From CBDHFQ01 sp965262565 (GTDB lineage Bacteria; Bacteroidota; Bacteroidia; J057): 64,000 nt of DNA. Under the pieces are notes generated by a model. That model worked only from the letters and a program-made list of their open reading frames with translations. It had not been told where the DNA came from and made no database searches. Of the stretch, positions 52,511 through 63,500 are shown in pieces; position 1 is the stretch's first letter, and each line of letters opens with the position of its first letter. The stretch is taken from the NCBI GenBank assembly GCA_965262565.1, contig CBDHFQ010000005.1, positions 248,001 to 312,000 on the forward strand. The letters are read 5' to 3'. The position numbers and the translations under genes were made by a program.

Positions 52511-53026
52511 TTAAACATCTTTTTCTGAAATCTCAAATGCACCTGTTTCTTCAAATACTTGAGCTATACTATCTAAATCAGATACCTTTTCCTTATTGAT
52601 CGCTATCACAAACACATCATCTGTCTGCCTATCATCCATAAGAATCGCTTTTTTTCCAGGCCAATACTGCCCTACCACAAGGAACGTGAAAAATATTCCA
52701 TGCGCTGCGAAAAATACAGTCATTTCAAATGTTATAGGAGCAAAACTTGGAATGGGAACATATGGCTTTCCCCCAACATCCATTGGCCAAAAATCTCCAA
52801 AAATCAAACTCATACAAAGGAACGCCAAACTACCTCCTATCAGGCCATATACAAATGAGGCGATAGTTAATCGAGTTCTCTTTATGTTAAGATAAGGCTC
52901 AATTCCATGGATAGGAAAAGGAGCATACACATCATACACTGGAACATGGTGTTCTTTAAACTTGGTAAGAGCTTCGAGAACGTGATCCTGATTCCAATAT
53001 TTTCCTAATAAAAACTGCTGGCTCAT
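52511..53026 (-). CDS. actD: ACIII subunit ActD (DUF3341)
   Basis: The 171-residue protein has two transmembrane helices (about 58-80 and 98-120: FVYGLIGGSLAFLCMSLIFG, MTVFFAAHGIFFTFLVVGQY) and a soluble ferredoxin-like N-terminal part including VYDVYAPFPIHGIEPYLNIK, the recognisable DUF3341 signature. It is a structural subunit of ACIII. Six bases separate it from actC, and the actE open frame overlaps its end. Confidence 0.92.
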   Translation of the reverse strand: MSQQFLLGKYWNQDHVLEALTKFKEHHVPVYDVYAPFPIHGIEPYLNIKRTRLTIASFVYGLIGGSLAFLCMSLIFGDFWPMDVGGKPYVPIPSFAPITFEMTVFFAAHGIFFTFLVVGQYWPGKKAILMDDRQTDDVFVIAINKEKVSDLDSIAQVFEETGAFEISEKDV

Positions 53027-53032
53027 GTATAT

Positions 53033-54448
53033 TTAATCTTGTTGAAGTTCGTAAGATGAAACAGAAGACGATTCTAAATGCTCTGGTTTCTTTGGATGGG
53101 TCAATAAGGTTTTCACCTCAAACATGTTTATTACTGGTAAGAATTTAGCGAATAGGAAGAATAGGAAGAAAAACAATCCAAAGCTTCCAATGAGAATACC
53201 GAACTCTACCATAGTAGGTGTATACATGGCCCAACTTGATGCTAGATAATCTCTGTGTAGCGAGGAAACGATGATCACGAATCGTTCAAACCACATCCCA
53301 ATATTCACGAATATGGAAAGAATGAATGTTGCGACCATACTCCTTCTAACCTTTCTAAACCAGAATACTTGCGGTGTTATTACATTACACGTAAACATGA
53401 TCCAATATGCCCACCAGTATGGACCGAAGGCACGGTTGACAAAAATATATCTTTCCCAAATCGACCCAGAATACCATGCAATAAAGAATTCTGTCATGTA
53501 AGCAAGCCCGACAATGGATCCGGTCGCTACTACAATTTTGGCAATCGACTCCATGTGATCCAAGGTGATATAATTTTCTAGTTTATATACCTTTCTCATG
53601 ATGATCAGAAGTGTTTGCACCATTCCAAATCCTGAAAAGATTGCTCCAGCAACGAAGTAGGGAGGAAAAATAGTGGTATGCCAACCCGGTATAACTGAGG
53701 TAGCAAAGTCAAAACTCACGATGGTATGTACTGAAAGTACAAGAGGAGTTGCAAGACCTGCTAAAATCCAGGATACGACCTCATACCTAGACCAATTTCG
53801 GGATGAACCTTCCCAACCAAAAGCCAACAGTCCATAAATCCATGCACCAATTTTTCTTCCTTTTCTGGCTAATCGATCTCTTATAGTTGCTAAATCAGGA
53901 ATCATTCCCAAATACCAGAATACCAAGGAAACAGTGAGGTAAGTAGAGATCGCAAATACATCCCATAAAAGAGGAGAGTTAAAATTAACCCATAGAGATC
54001 CTCTCGTATTTGGTACAGGAAAGAACCATAATGCCAACCAAGGTCGGCCCATGTGGATAACCGGAAATAGCCCCGCACATATTACAGCAAAAATTGTCAT
54101 TGCCTCCGAGGAACGGTTAATTGAATTACGCCATTTTTGGCGGAATAGCATCAAAACAGCAGAGATCAATGTTCCGGCATGACCAATCCCTACCCAAAAT
54201 ACGAAGTTTGTAATATCGAAGGCCCAACCTACCGTCTTATTTAATCCCCATACACCAATTCCCTTCCATATCGTCCAACCAATCATTCCAAAGCCCATGA
54301 GCATGACCAAACCTGAGAACCCTGTAACGATCAGCCATAAAATATTGGGCTTTGATTCTATGGGGCGCGTTATGTCCTCTGTGATTTGGGTATAAGTTTC
54401 TGTATTAGTTACCCATTTCTGGCGAATGGGCGATTCATGATGACTCAT
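53033..54448 (-). CDS. actC: ACIII subunit ActC (NrfD/PsrC-like)
   Basis: The 471-residue protein has ten transmembrane helices of the NrfD/polysulfide-reductase C family. Examples are ILWLIVTGFSGLVMLMGFGM, FWVGIGHAGTLISAVLMLFR, HMGRPWLALWFFPVPNTRGS and ILAGLATPLVLSVHTIVSFD. It binds menaquinol and, with ActF, forms the membrane part of ACIII. The charged and histidine residues typical of the quinol site (for example in GIGHAGT and SVHTIVS) are conserved. It follows actB by 73 bases. Confidence 0.95.
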   Translation of the reverse strand: MSHHESPIRQKWVTNTETYTQITEDITRPIESKPNILWLIVTGFSGLVMLMGFGMIGWTIWKGIGVWGLNKTVGWAFDITNFVFWVGIGHAGTLISAVLMLFRQKWRNSINRSSEAMTIFAVICAGLFPVIHMGRPWLALWFFPVPNTRGSLWVNFNSPLLWDVFAISTYLTVSLVFWYLGMIPDLATIRDRLARKGRKIGAWIYGLLAFGWEGSSRNWSRYEVVSWILAGLATPLVLSVHTIVSFDFATSVIPGWHTTIFPPYFVAGAIFSGFGMVQTLLIIMRKVYKLENYITLDHMESIAKIVVATGSIVGLAYMTEFFIAWYSGSIWERYIFVNRAFGPYWWAYWIMFTCNVITPQVFWFRKVRRSMVATFILSIFVNIGMWFERFVIIVSSLHRDYLASSWAMYTPTMVEFGILIGSFGLFFFLFFLFAKFLPVINMFEVKTLLTHPKKPEHLESSSVSSYELQQD

Positions 54449-54521
54449 ACAAAATTTATTATTCGATTACTGCTGTTTATCAACATTTAAAAAGTATAAT
54501 ATATCGAACCTATCTCAATCT

Positions 54522-57500
54522 TTAAGAAGTATAAGATTGCTCATTTCGCTGTTCTTCTTCCTTCAAGTCATATTCTTCTTTAGTACGATTTCGTACTAAG
54601 GTCATATACTTCACAGAAGGTAATGTTTTCACTTCCTCTATTACGTGGTATCCTCTTTGATCATAATACAATTTAGATACCTCGCTATTCCTGTCATTCA
54701 GATCACCAAACACAATGGCACCTGTAGGACAAGAACTTTGACAAGCGGTAAAATTACGGGAGTCCTCAGGCTTAGCAAATGAACTATTTGCTGCAATCTT
54801 AGCTTTCAACTTTTGTTCCTGTAATCGCTGTACGCAGAAAGAACACTTCTCCATTACCCCTCTATAACGTACAGTAACATCAGGATTTAACACTAATCTA
54901 CCCAAGTCAGACTGAGCAGGATTCACCTGAGTGAATTGAACATCATTGTAATAACTAAACCAGTTGAACCTTCTCACCTTATATGGGCAATTATTTGCAC
55001 AATATCTGGTTCCAACACATCTGTTATATGTCATTTGATTCAAGCCTTCATTGCTATGGATAGTTGCCAATACGGGGCAAACTGTCTCACATGGAGCATT
55101 ATCACAATGCTGACACATCATTGGCTGAAACACAACATCCGGATTGTCAGGATCACCACTGTAATAGCGATCGATTCTCATCCAATGCATTTCCCTTCTG
55201 GTTCTAACCTCATCTCTACCTACTACTGGTACATTATTTTCTGTTTGACACGCCACAACACAAGCACCACAACCAGTACATTTATTAAGATCCACTACCA
55301 TTGCCCAACGAATCAACCTGCTAGTCTCAGGATCTTCAAAATGAGATTCCCAAAGAGAAACCAGATGCTTCCGCTTTTCTTCCCATTCACCAAGTTTTTC
55401 GTAATAAGGATTCTCGGGTTGGTCAGGATTTTTATAGAAAGGAAATACCGTTTCTCTTACAATAGCCTCGGAACGATCGTAGTCATTTCCGAATTTCTCT
55501 CCCATGACCGGATCATAGAGTAAATTAAAAGTCTGTACCAAGGCTAACTCTTGATTCCTTCCGGTTTTATCTACGCTATCAGAGGCTAGATAGTAATCAA
55601 TAAGCCCTTCTTTCACCGGTAGCATCGGGAATACGTTAGGCCCGCTTACCTCATCTGTTACTCTACCTCCAGCAGATCGTCCATAACCTACAGGAACTCC
55701 TAAAGTCCCAAGGGCCTGGCCGGGTTGTATTACAGCAGGTAGTTCCAGGGTCTGATCACCTGAAAGATTTATTCTTAAAATATCTCCCTGAGAAATATTT
55801 CTTTCTTTAGCAAATGAAACGGGAACCATCACATAAGCATCCCATGTAGATCTTGTGATGGGGTCAGGCAGTTCCTGCAGCCAAGGGTTATTCGCATATT
55901 TTCCATCTCGAATACCTACCGCTTCAACAAATACGACTTCTATAACTTCCCCGCTAGAATTACTAAATGACTGAGTAAGAGACTGTGCTGCTTCTGCTAA
56001 GCGGACATCACTCTCTGCCGATACTTCAATGGATAAATCAGAATCGATCTCTGATTCTAATACCCCTTTTCTTAATAATTCATCCCAGAATCCCTGAAAA
56101 TTCGCATAAGTATCAGAGGATACATAAAAATTATTCTCACAATAATTTTTCAGGTAGTTATGATATGAAATATCATTTCCACTCCAGCTTAGAAAAGAAT
56201 CTTGTACCTGACGTGTATTAAATATATTTTTTATGGTAGGCTGAATGATGCTATAATGTCTTGCCGTTTGTCGTGCATCTCCCCATGCTTCCAAATAATG
56301 ATGATCTGGACAAACAAATCCACAATACTCTGTAGTTTCATCCTCCTTGTATGCAAAAGAAACAGCCAATTCCATGGAAGGTAGTGCCCTCTCAAAAATT
56401 TCTCCATAAGGAGTATCATAAACTGGATTAGCATCATATAAAAATAAGGCTGCAACCTCTCCACTTTCCATCTCTCTCACCAATTCTGCAAGGTCTTCAT
56501 CACTTCCTGACTTATAGTATGCAGGATTAGCTATGTCCAGCGTATTCCCATAATTCTCCAACATGCTATTTAGTTGAAGTACCACTTCCTGCAAATGTGG
56601 ATCATTGATTCCGCAAAGGATGATAGACTCGCCTTTGTTCTCAACAAGTTCATTTGCAAGGCTATCAAGCCCATTTCCAGCTACATTATACTGAGGAACA
56701 TTCGGTAGAGTAGGACGACCGAGCAAAGAAGCAACCTTATTAAATAAATTTAGAATCGCAACCCCTTGTTGAGATGGTTTAATGGGATAGCGAAGATCTG
56801 CTTTTCCTCCTGTCACACTCATAGCAGATTCGAACTGGTAATGGCGAGACATCCATTTATTCTTAGGCTCTCTATTCTGTACATATTTCCATGCAAACTC
56901 TACTGGAGACAACCAGGTTCCAAGAAAATCACATCCAAAACTGGCTATCACTTTGGCTTTTTCCAGATGAATGGCAGGAATGGCTCTTTGATCAAAATTA
57001 ACTTGGTGTGCATCTAAAAGTGCAGAAACCGAAACGGGATCATATACGATGTGTTTACCGTCATCAAACCCATTGAGAAATTCATTAATAATTTCCAAAG
57101 TAGAAGGACTCAGAACCGTGCGAGATAATACCCTTACTTTTCCTCCTGCTGCGGTAATTTCTTCTAATTTAGTCTTTATCCCATCATCTACTATATCCCA
57201 TTCTGCAAAATTTTTCCCTTTCTTAGGACTTTTCAATCTATCTAAGTCATATAATCCCAGTAAAGTCCCATGCCCAATCGCGTCTAAGCCCCCTTTAGAT
57301 ATAAAAGAATCTGGATTCCCTTCAAGCTTGATAGGCCTTCCTTCCCTACTCTTTACAATTACGGGAATCCCTGTATCCGTGGTAGAAGCATAATAATTTG
57401 CTACCGTAGGAATCATGTAATCGGGTCTGTTTGTTAAAGGGATTGACTTCTTAGTGGGAGATTCTACGCAAGCAGATAGCGTTGCAGCTGTCATACCAAA

Positions 57501-57677
57501 TCCCAATAATTTTAAGAAATCTCTTCTGTTAGCTTGAAGTTCTGGCGCTGCATCCGCACCTTTTGCCAGCGCTGTTTCAAATGGAATGTCTGTGGGAAAC
57601 TCCTGATTGGCCTCTTTTAAATATGCTTCCGTTTGCTCTAGCTCTTCTATATCTTTCCAATATTTTGGCTTATTCAT
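54522..57677 (-). CDS. actB: ACIII iron-sulfur subunit ActB (TAT-targeted, molybdopterin-oxidoreductase-like)
   Basis: The 1051-residue subunit begins with a short N-terminal region and a TAT-like signal (NRRDFLKLLGFGMTAATLSA). A molybdopterin-oxidoreductase-like domain (about 70-720) follows that in ACIII lacks the cofactor, then a four-cluster ferredoxin domain (about 770-1000) with CTGCGACVVAC, CQHCDNAPCETVC, CVGTRYCANNCPY and CSFCVQR/CQSSCPTGA. It carries the Fe-S electron wire from quinol to the hemes. I start at ATG 57677 (MNKPKYWKDIEEL). The longer open frame to 57746 would overlap actA. Confidence 0.95.
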   Translation of the reverse strand: MNKPKYWKDIEELEQTEAYLKEANQEFPTDIPFETALAKGADAAPELQANRRDFLKLLGFGMTAATLSACVESPTKKSIPLTNRPDYMIPTVANYYASTTDTGIPVIVKSREGRPIKLEGNPDSFISKGGLDAIGHGTLLGLYDLDRLKSPKKGKNFAEWDIVDDGIKTKLEEITAAGGKVRVLSRTVLSPSTLEIINEFLNGFDDGKHIVYDPVSVSALLDAHQVNFDQRAIPAIHLEKAKVIASFGCDFLGTWLSPVEFAWKYVQNREPKNKWMSRHYQFESAMSVTGGKADLRYPIKPSQQGVAILNLFNKVASLLGRPTLPNVPQYNVAGNGLDSLANELVENKGESIILCGINDPHLQEVVLQLNSMLENYGNTLDIANPAYYKSGSDEDLAELVREMESGEVAALFLYDANPVYDTPYGEIFERALPSMELAVSFAYKEDETTEYCGFVCPDHHYLEAWGDARQTARHYSIIQPTIKNIFNTRQVQDSFLSWSGNDISYHNYLKNYCENNFYVSSDTYANFQGFWDELLRKGVLESEIDSDLSIEVSAESDVRLAEAAQSLTQSFSNSSGEVIEVVFVEAVGIRDGKYANNPWLQELPDPITRSTWDAYVMVPVSFAKERNISQGDILRINLSGDQTLELPAVIQPGQALGTLGVPVGYGRSAGGRVTDEVSGPNVFPMLPVKEGLIDYYLASDSVDKTGRNQELALVQTFNLLYDPVMGEKFGNDYDRSEAIVRETVFPFYKNPDQPENPYYEKLGEWEEKRKHLVSLWESHFEDPETSRLIRWAMVVDLNKCTGCGACVVACQTENNVPVVGRDEVRTRREMHWMRIDRYYSGDPDNPDVVFQPMMCQHCDNAPCETVCPVLATIHSNEGLNQMTYNRCVGTRYCANNCPYKVRRFNWFSYYNDVQFTQVNPAQSDLGRLVLNPDVTVRYRGVMEKCSFCVQRLQEQKLKAKIAANSSFAKPEDSRNFTACQSSCPTGAIVFGDLNDRNSEVSKLYYDQRGYHVIEEVKTLPSVKYMTLVRNRTKEEYDLKEEEQRNEQSYTS

Positions 57678-57726
57678 AAATGCAACCGTGATGTTTTTTC
57701 TATTACACTTAATTAAAGTAATTATG

Positions 57727-58971
57727 TTAATAATGACAACGAGCACAATTCAACCCTCCCATGTCTGCAACCGTCATATCTGTCTCTTTTCCTAATACTT
57801 TTACTTTTTCTTGTCTATGGCACTGAATACACCAGCCCATTCCAAGGTTAGAATATTGATACACGACTTCCATCTCCTCTACGGGACCATGACACTGCTG
57901 ACACTCAAGCCCTCCTACAACCACATGCTGCGCATGATTGAAATAGGCATGATCGGGAAGATTATGAATCCTAACCCATTCTACTGGTTCAGGCTCATTC
58001 GCATATTCTGCAAGTTCAGGATCCCATCCTGTGGCCTTATAAATTTTAGCAATTTCTTCTGTTCCGTAATTAGGCCCTTCCTGTATGTATTTGTGACAAT
58101 TCATACATAGCCCAGCCCCAGGAATCCAGGCACTCTTACTTTTTATTGTTCCTGTATGACAATATTTACAATCGATCTGATACTGACCTGCATGTATTTT
58201 ATGGCTGAACTTTATTGGTTGCTCAGGCATATATCCTTGATGTAAACCAATAGTTCTCGACTCAGAGATTACTTTAGCCGTACCTGCAACTAGCACTATG
58301 GTAGTAATAGCAGTCAGGACAAATTTATTTTGCAACATACTCCGCGTACGAGCCATCACGTCGGAGAAAGAAAATGGTTCAGCTTGATCTTTTGCCCTGA
58401 TAGAGGTTACCAGAGTAGCAGTGATAATCACCAAAAGCAAAGAGATGAGAAGTAAAACGCCTACAAGAGCTAGTAAAGCATAGTAAAAAGAAGGATCTTG
58501 ATAAATATCTACTCCGCCTGCTGCACCTCCTGCAACCTGCGCTGTTTCCTGACCTTCTGTATCTCCGCCTGATGCTTCATTGTCCACATAAGCCAGAATA
58601 TTATCAATGTCTTCATTTTCCAGTTGGGTAAATGAAGACATCACTTGCTTGTTATATTGTTCCCACAAAGCGACAGCTTTAGGATCGCCAGCATTTATCA
58701 TGGCCTGGGAATTTTTCACCCAACTATATAACCATTCTTTATCGCTTGCGTATTTTTCAGTTACTCCTGATAATTGAGGACCAACTAATTTTCCCTTAAC
58801 ACGATGGCAGGAACTACACAACTGCTTATACAACTTTTCTCCAGATGCAAGATCAAGGCTTCCTCCACTTTCCTCGGTAGCAGCTTCACTTTCTTCGGGA
58901 ACTGAAGCTTCCTGAGCATATAGCGAGACAGTCACTAATAAAGCTAACAGACTGGTTATGAAAAGTTTCAT
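57727..58971 (-). CDS. actA: ACIII multiheme cytochrome c subunit ActA (six CxxCH motifs)
   Basis: The 414-residue protein has a signal peptide (MKLFITSLLALLVTVSLYAQ), an N-terminal monoheme cytochrome c domain (CSSCH, about residues 20-120), two membrane segments (about 150-180 and 205-225) and a C-terminal multiheme domain with CKYCH, CMNCH, CQQCH, CIQCH and CARCH. The terminal motif ends at the last residue. It is the c-heme wire of ACIII. The described ActA, as I remember it, has five hemes, so the extra N-terminal domain deserves a check. I chose ATG 58971 for the better signal peptide. ATG 58992 adds seven residues. It is the first gene of the cluster. Confidence 0.93.
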   Translation of the reverse strand: MKLFITSLLALLVTVSLYAQEASVPEESEAATEESGGSLDLASGEKLYKQLCSSCHRVKGKLVGPQLSGVTEKYASDKEWLYSWVKNSQAMINAGDPKAVALWEQYNKQVMSSFTQLENEDIDNILAYVDNEASGGDTEGQETAQVAGGAAGGVDIYQDPSFYYALLALVGVLLLISLLLVIITATLVTSIRAKDQAEPFSFSDVMARTRSMLQNKFVLTAITTIVLVAGTAKVISESRTIGLHQGYMPEQPIKFSHKIHAGQYQIDCKYCHTGTIKSKSAWIPGAGLCMNCHKYIQEGPNYGTEEIAKIYKATGWDPELAEYANEPEPVEWVRIHNLPDHAYFNHAQHVVVGGLECQQCHGPVEEMEVVYQYSNLGMGWCIQCHRQEKVKVLGKETDMTVADMGGLNCARCHY

Positions 58972-59351
58972 TATTGAACTTTGAGAAACCATATATTTAA
59001 AAACTTCTTTTATTGTTAGTAGTTTCAGTATCTTCTATACAAACTAATATTACAAAAACTAGTTTTGGATCTGCAAAATAATATTGTAGCAGCATTACAC
59101 AAAACATTATGCATACATTATTCTTCATATTTTTCATTTAGATTTATTCTAAATTATTATTTTCTCTGTACCGACTTTTAGCCGTATTTTATTATTCCTC
59201 TTTATATCAAAGAACTAACTCTCTAATATTTTTTTACTTTCCTATATTTACCCAAAAAAATAATTGAGTATCGAAAAGCTTCTTCTCTTCTAACATTTTC
59301 TCCCAGACTCAATTATTATATATTGTACTAAACCAACCTAATACAATCTGT
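58972..59351. promoter_or_regulatory. Divergent control region between actA and ypdA
   Basis: About 380 very AT-rich bases with no ORF, expected to contain the promoter of the long respiratory transcript (minus) and that of ypdA (plus). No exact TAnnTTTG -7 box was found on either strand by eye. Confidence 0.45.
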
Positions 59352-60344
59352 ATGGATTTTCAATACGATGTCTTAATTATAGGAGCCGGACCCATAGGGT
59401 TAGCTTGTGGTATAGAAGCGACTAAAAGGGAATTAAGCTATCTCATTATTGAAAAGGGATGTCTGGTTAATTCCATTTATCACTACCCAACCAATATGAC
59501 TTTTTTTTCAACTTCCAAGAAAATTGAGATTGGGGGTGTACCTTTCGTTTCGCATTTGCCTAAACCCAATAGGTTAGAAGCGCTAGAATACTACAGGAGG
59601 GTAAAAGAAAACTGGCAATTAGCTGTTCAAACTTATGAAACTGTCCAGCATATCTACTCAAAAAACGGTTATTATTTAGTACAATCTGACAAAGGAACCT
59701 ACACTGCGCATTCCATCGTGGTAGCTGTAGGATTTTATGACCAACCTAACCTTATGAATGTGTCAGGAGAAGAGCTTCCAAAAGTAAAGCACTATTATGA
59801 TGATCCACATCCATACATCGAACAAAAAGTATTAGTGGTAGGAGCAGCTAACTCTGCTGTAGATGCTGCCTTAGAAACCTGGAGAAAAGGAGCGGAGGTC
59901 AGTATGGTGGTGAGAAAAGGAGAAATCAGTCCCAGAGTAAAATACTGGATCAAACCAGACATTGAAAACCGTATCAAAGAGGGTTCTATTCAGGCTTACT
60001 TTAATAGCAATCTAAAAGAAATCAGACCGACCGAGGTGGATATCCAAACTCCAGAAGGAGTGGTTACTATTGAAAATGATTTCGTGTTGGCGATGACAGG
60101 ATATCATCCAAATTTTCAATGGCTCGCACACATTGGTATAGAAGTATGTGAAGATGATTCTATGTTGCCCATTCTCGACAGCAATACCTTCGAAACAAAT
60201 ATGAAAAATGTATATATGGCAGGTACTGTATGTGGTGGGATGCGAACCAGTAAATGGTTTATTGAAAATTCTATCGAGCATGCAGGGGTGGTCATGGATC
60301 AGATCAGCGAAAGGCTACAAGTAAAAGAAGCTGTTTCAAAGTAA
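59352..60344 (+). CDS. ypdA: YpdA-family FAD-dependent (putative bacillithiol) disulfide reductase
   Basis: The 330-residue flavoprotein has an FAD-binding motif VLIIGAGPIGLACGIEATKR, the family-specific YHYPTNMTFFSTSKKIEIGG segment, and an NADPH-binding Rossmann motif VLVVGAANSAVDAALETWRK. The C-terminal GYHPNFQWL and YMAGTVCGGMRTSKWFIEN segments are typical of YpdA. It lacks the CxxC of thioredoxin reductases. YpdA reduces bacillithiol disulfide. Bacillithiol biosynthesis is present in many Bacteroidota, but no bsh genes are in this window. It stands alone, with a terminator at 60442-60473. Confidence 0.88.
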   Translation: MDFQYDVLIIGAGPIGLACGIEATKRELSYLIIEKGCLVNSIYHYPTNMTFFSTSKKIEIGGVPFVSHLPKPNRLEALEYYRRVKENWQLAVQTYETVQHIYSKNGYYLVQSDKGTYTAHSIVVAVGFYDQPNLMNVSGEELPKVKHYYDDPHPYIEQKVLVVGAANSAVDAALETWRKGAEVSMVVRKGEISPRVKYWIKPDIENRIKEGSIQAYFNSNLKEIRPTEVDIQTPEGVVTIENDFVLAMTGYHPNFQWLAHIGIEVCEDDSMLPILDSNTFETNMKNVYMAGTVCGGMRTSKWFIENSIEHAGVVMDQISERLQVKEAVSK

Positions 60345-60441
60345 ACATATCGTCTGATTGAATGCTCTTTTTCAATTTGACATATATCTCCCTTGACGTA
60401 CAAATTATTGGATAATGATGGAATGAAACATAGCAAATGAA

Positions 60442-60473
60442 AAGAGGCCCCCTTTATCGCAGGGAAGCCTCTT
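60442..60473. terminator. Bidirectional-type terminator between ypdA and the TonB receptor
   Basis: AAGAGGC (60442-60448) pairs with GCCTCTT (60467-60473) with an inner CCC/GGG stem. On the plus strand it is followed by a T-rich stretch and on the minus strand by TTTCATTTG. It sits between the converging genes ending at 60344 and 60514. Confidence 0.7.
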
Positions 60474-60513
60474 GTTGTTATGGTATATGTTTATTTGTGC
60501 CAATAAGCCGTAG

Positions 60514-63500
60514 CTAGTTAAAAGTATATCTCACACCAATCTGCATTTGCCAACGAGCTGAGCGAATTCTCCCAGTATCAATAAAGAATTCAGAAAATGG
60601 TTCAATACCTTCTTCTACACGATCGGTTACACCATTCGTAATAGTATATGTTGGGTTATTTGTACCCTCTTCAAATCCTTCAAAGTTCAATACATTAAAA
60701 TTATTAAATCCAGCACTATAAATTCTTCCCCAGTCGTCGTTTAATAAGTTAGTGAAGTTGAAGATGTTCAAACTGAACTCAAGAGTATTTCTCTTTCCAT
60801 TGGCCATTTGTAAGAAAAATTCCTGAACAAATCTAAGATCCAGGATATTATTAAATGGCGCACGTCCAGAGTTTAGAGATGCATAATCTCCCCTGTTTTC
60901 ACTTAAATCATCATCTAATTCAATAAATTGATTTAGGAGGTTATACTGCTGGTCAGCCGTCAATCCATTGTCATCTATTAAAATGATATCACTTCTATCT
61001 CTAGGAATGTAAAACTGGTTTTCATCATTGAAAGCACCATCATTCACCATTCCACCAAATCCATTATCATTGATTGTATAAGTAAACGGGTCTCCAGACT
61101 GCCCATTATAAGTTAGTGTAAGCGCTGAAGCACCAAAGTTTCCATACTCATATCTATAAGTTAATGAAGTAAATACCCTATGACCTGCTGAGAATACAGA
61201 ACGCTCGGCATCTCTTTCAAAGTTACGGCCAGCTACATTCTGATAATTTCTCCACTGAGAGTTATTCTGCGAACTGGTTCCATCATTTAAAGAGAAAGCA
61301 TCTCCATAGCTATATGAAAGAGTTCCTAAGAATCCTCGATCGAAATTCTTATTAATTGATGCCACGACATTGTATCCATAACCCTTGCTTGTATTAGATG
61401 CTAAAAAGATACCAGTATAAGTAGGATCGATGGCATCAAATACGTTAAAAATAGGTCGATCATCCCCAGTACCAGTCAATGTTTCTGTAGAAGGTCTCAA
61501 GTTTAGTGATTGGTAGAAAACATTATTGATTGTTTTTGTAAAAAGGAATTCTACAGTTCCTACTAATCCCCAAGGTAATTTCTGGTCTACCGCGATATCA
61601 GCTTTAAATACTTGTGGCAATTTGAAATCATCTGCAAATAAATCAATCTGTCCACCAGGAGTAGGATTGTTTAAATCGACAGGTCCAGGAGGCTGATTAT
61701 TTACGTCAGGATTAAATACTGGTGCATCATCTCCACGAAGCCGGGTTCCTGAAATATTAAATCCATAGTTATTATATGCTCCCCCAAACCATACAAGTGG
61801 CTGGCGGCTGTTAAAAATACCTGCTCCCCCACGCAATTGAGTTGTTTTGCGACCTGTTACATCCCAATTAAATCCGATTCTAGGAGAGAATAATAATTCC
61901 GGTCCAATAAATTGACCCGTTCTTGCCCCTTGGAGAATACCTGAACCGTATGCAGCTTCTATGGCAGCAACTGTTTCTGTATTAAATGGCTCATTTACAG
62001 GAACATCATCATTGAATACAGGAATATCAAAGCGAAGTCCAGCAGTCAATTTTAAGTTTGGAGTAGCTTGATACTCATCCTGAATGTAGAATCCTAATTG
62101 GAATCCATTGAAAGAGGCAATCGCCTGAGATTCGTCTCCTGTTATATTATCTACTTGTGAAAAACTTCTATCAAATTGAGAAGCAGGTAAGTCATTTAAG
62201 AATTGAGATAAACTGTCATAGCGATAGGCTCCAAAGTTTTCCCTGATAAACAAGTTTCCTACGCTGAAGAACTCATTTTGCGTACCAATAGTCAGGTTGT
62301 GATTCCCTAAAAATATTTGGAAGTCGTTGGCAATGGTAATAACATCCTGATCCAAACGGTTAGCAGAAGAAAAACGTTCTCCACCAAATTCGATCTCCCC
62401 TTCTCCATCATTTATTAACACCCATGGAAAGTCCTGAACAGACACATCCCTATCGTCGCGAACAAATTTTAGCCCTACTCTAAATTTATTCGACATATTC
62501 GATCCAAAGGTACTGTTTACTTCTAAGGTCGTATTGTTGGTAGTACTGGGAAAAAACTCCGATCCATTTTCAAAGTTAATATCATTTCTATCAGAATTTC
62601 TAGCCTCCAGATTTTCTACATCATTAAATAGATGTCTGATAGATAGTTTATGTTTAGGAGCTATGTTCCAGTCTAATTTTGCGATGAAAAAGTTTTGATC
62701 TAAGGTCGTGGTATTATCCGTAAATGTTCCAGGATCATAGCCAAACTCGCTTAACTTATTGCGGAGTGCATCAATATCAGCCGGGGTCGCATCTCCATCA
62801 TAGTTTTCGAAATTTGGTCCAAAGAGGAAAGGTTCTGGAATTTCATCTCGACGAAACTCTGCATTTACAAAAAAGAATAGCTTATCTTTAACAATAGGTC
62901 CCCCCCACTCTGAATCCATAAGTTTCTGCACTAAAATCATTTAATCTACTTCCATCAGTATTAGCTCCTGGAAACCTACCTGCCAAATTTTCATTCCTTA
63001 GCAAGTAATAAGCAGAAGCATCTATATCGTTAGATCCACTTCTTGTAACAATATTTACTGCACCACCAGCAAATCCACTTAAGCGCACGTCAAAAGGAGC
63101 TACAGATACCTGAAATTGTTCGATTGCATCTAAACTGATAGGACCAGCTCCCGTCTGTCCACCATCTGTTCCAGAACCAGCAAGACCGAAAGCATCATTA
63201 TTGATGGAACCATCAATGTAAATTGCATTAAAGCGATTATTCTGCCCACCTATACTGAATGAAAATCCGTCAGTTCCTTCATTAATATCTACTAAAGGAT
63301 TTACGCGAACAAAGTCAGCGATAGATCTGGTAACCGTAGGTAGAGAATTAATTGTCCGCTCATTAATAACTGTTTCTAGTCCAGTCCGGTTGCCATCAAA
63401 CACGTCTATAGCAGATGAGGTAATTTCTACTTCATCTAGGGAATAATCTTCTGCCAGTTGAAAGTCTACCCTCAAGGTCTGTCCTAAAGTCAAATAAATA

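Noticed and set aside
49160..57393. Plus-strand open frames of up to 195 codons across the ACIII and oxidase genes
   Set aside because: The opposite strand encodes conserved respiratory subunits throughout, and these translations have no family resemblance.
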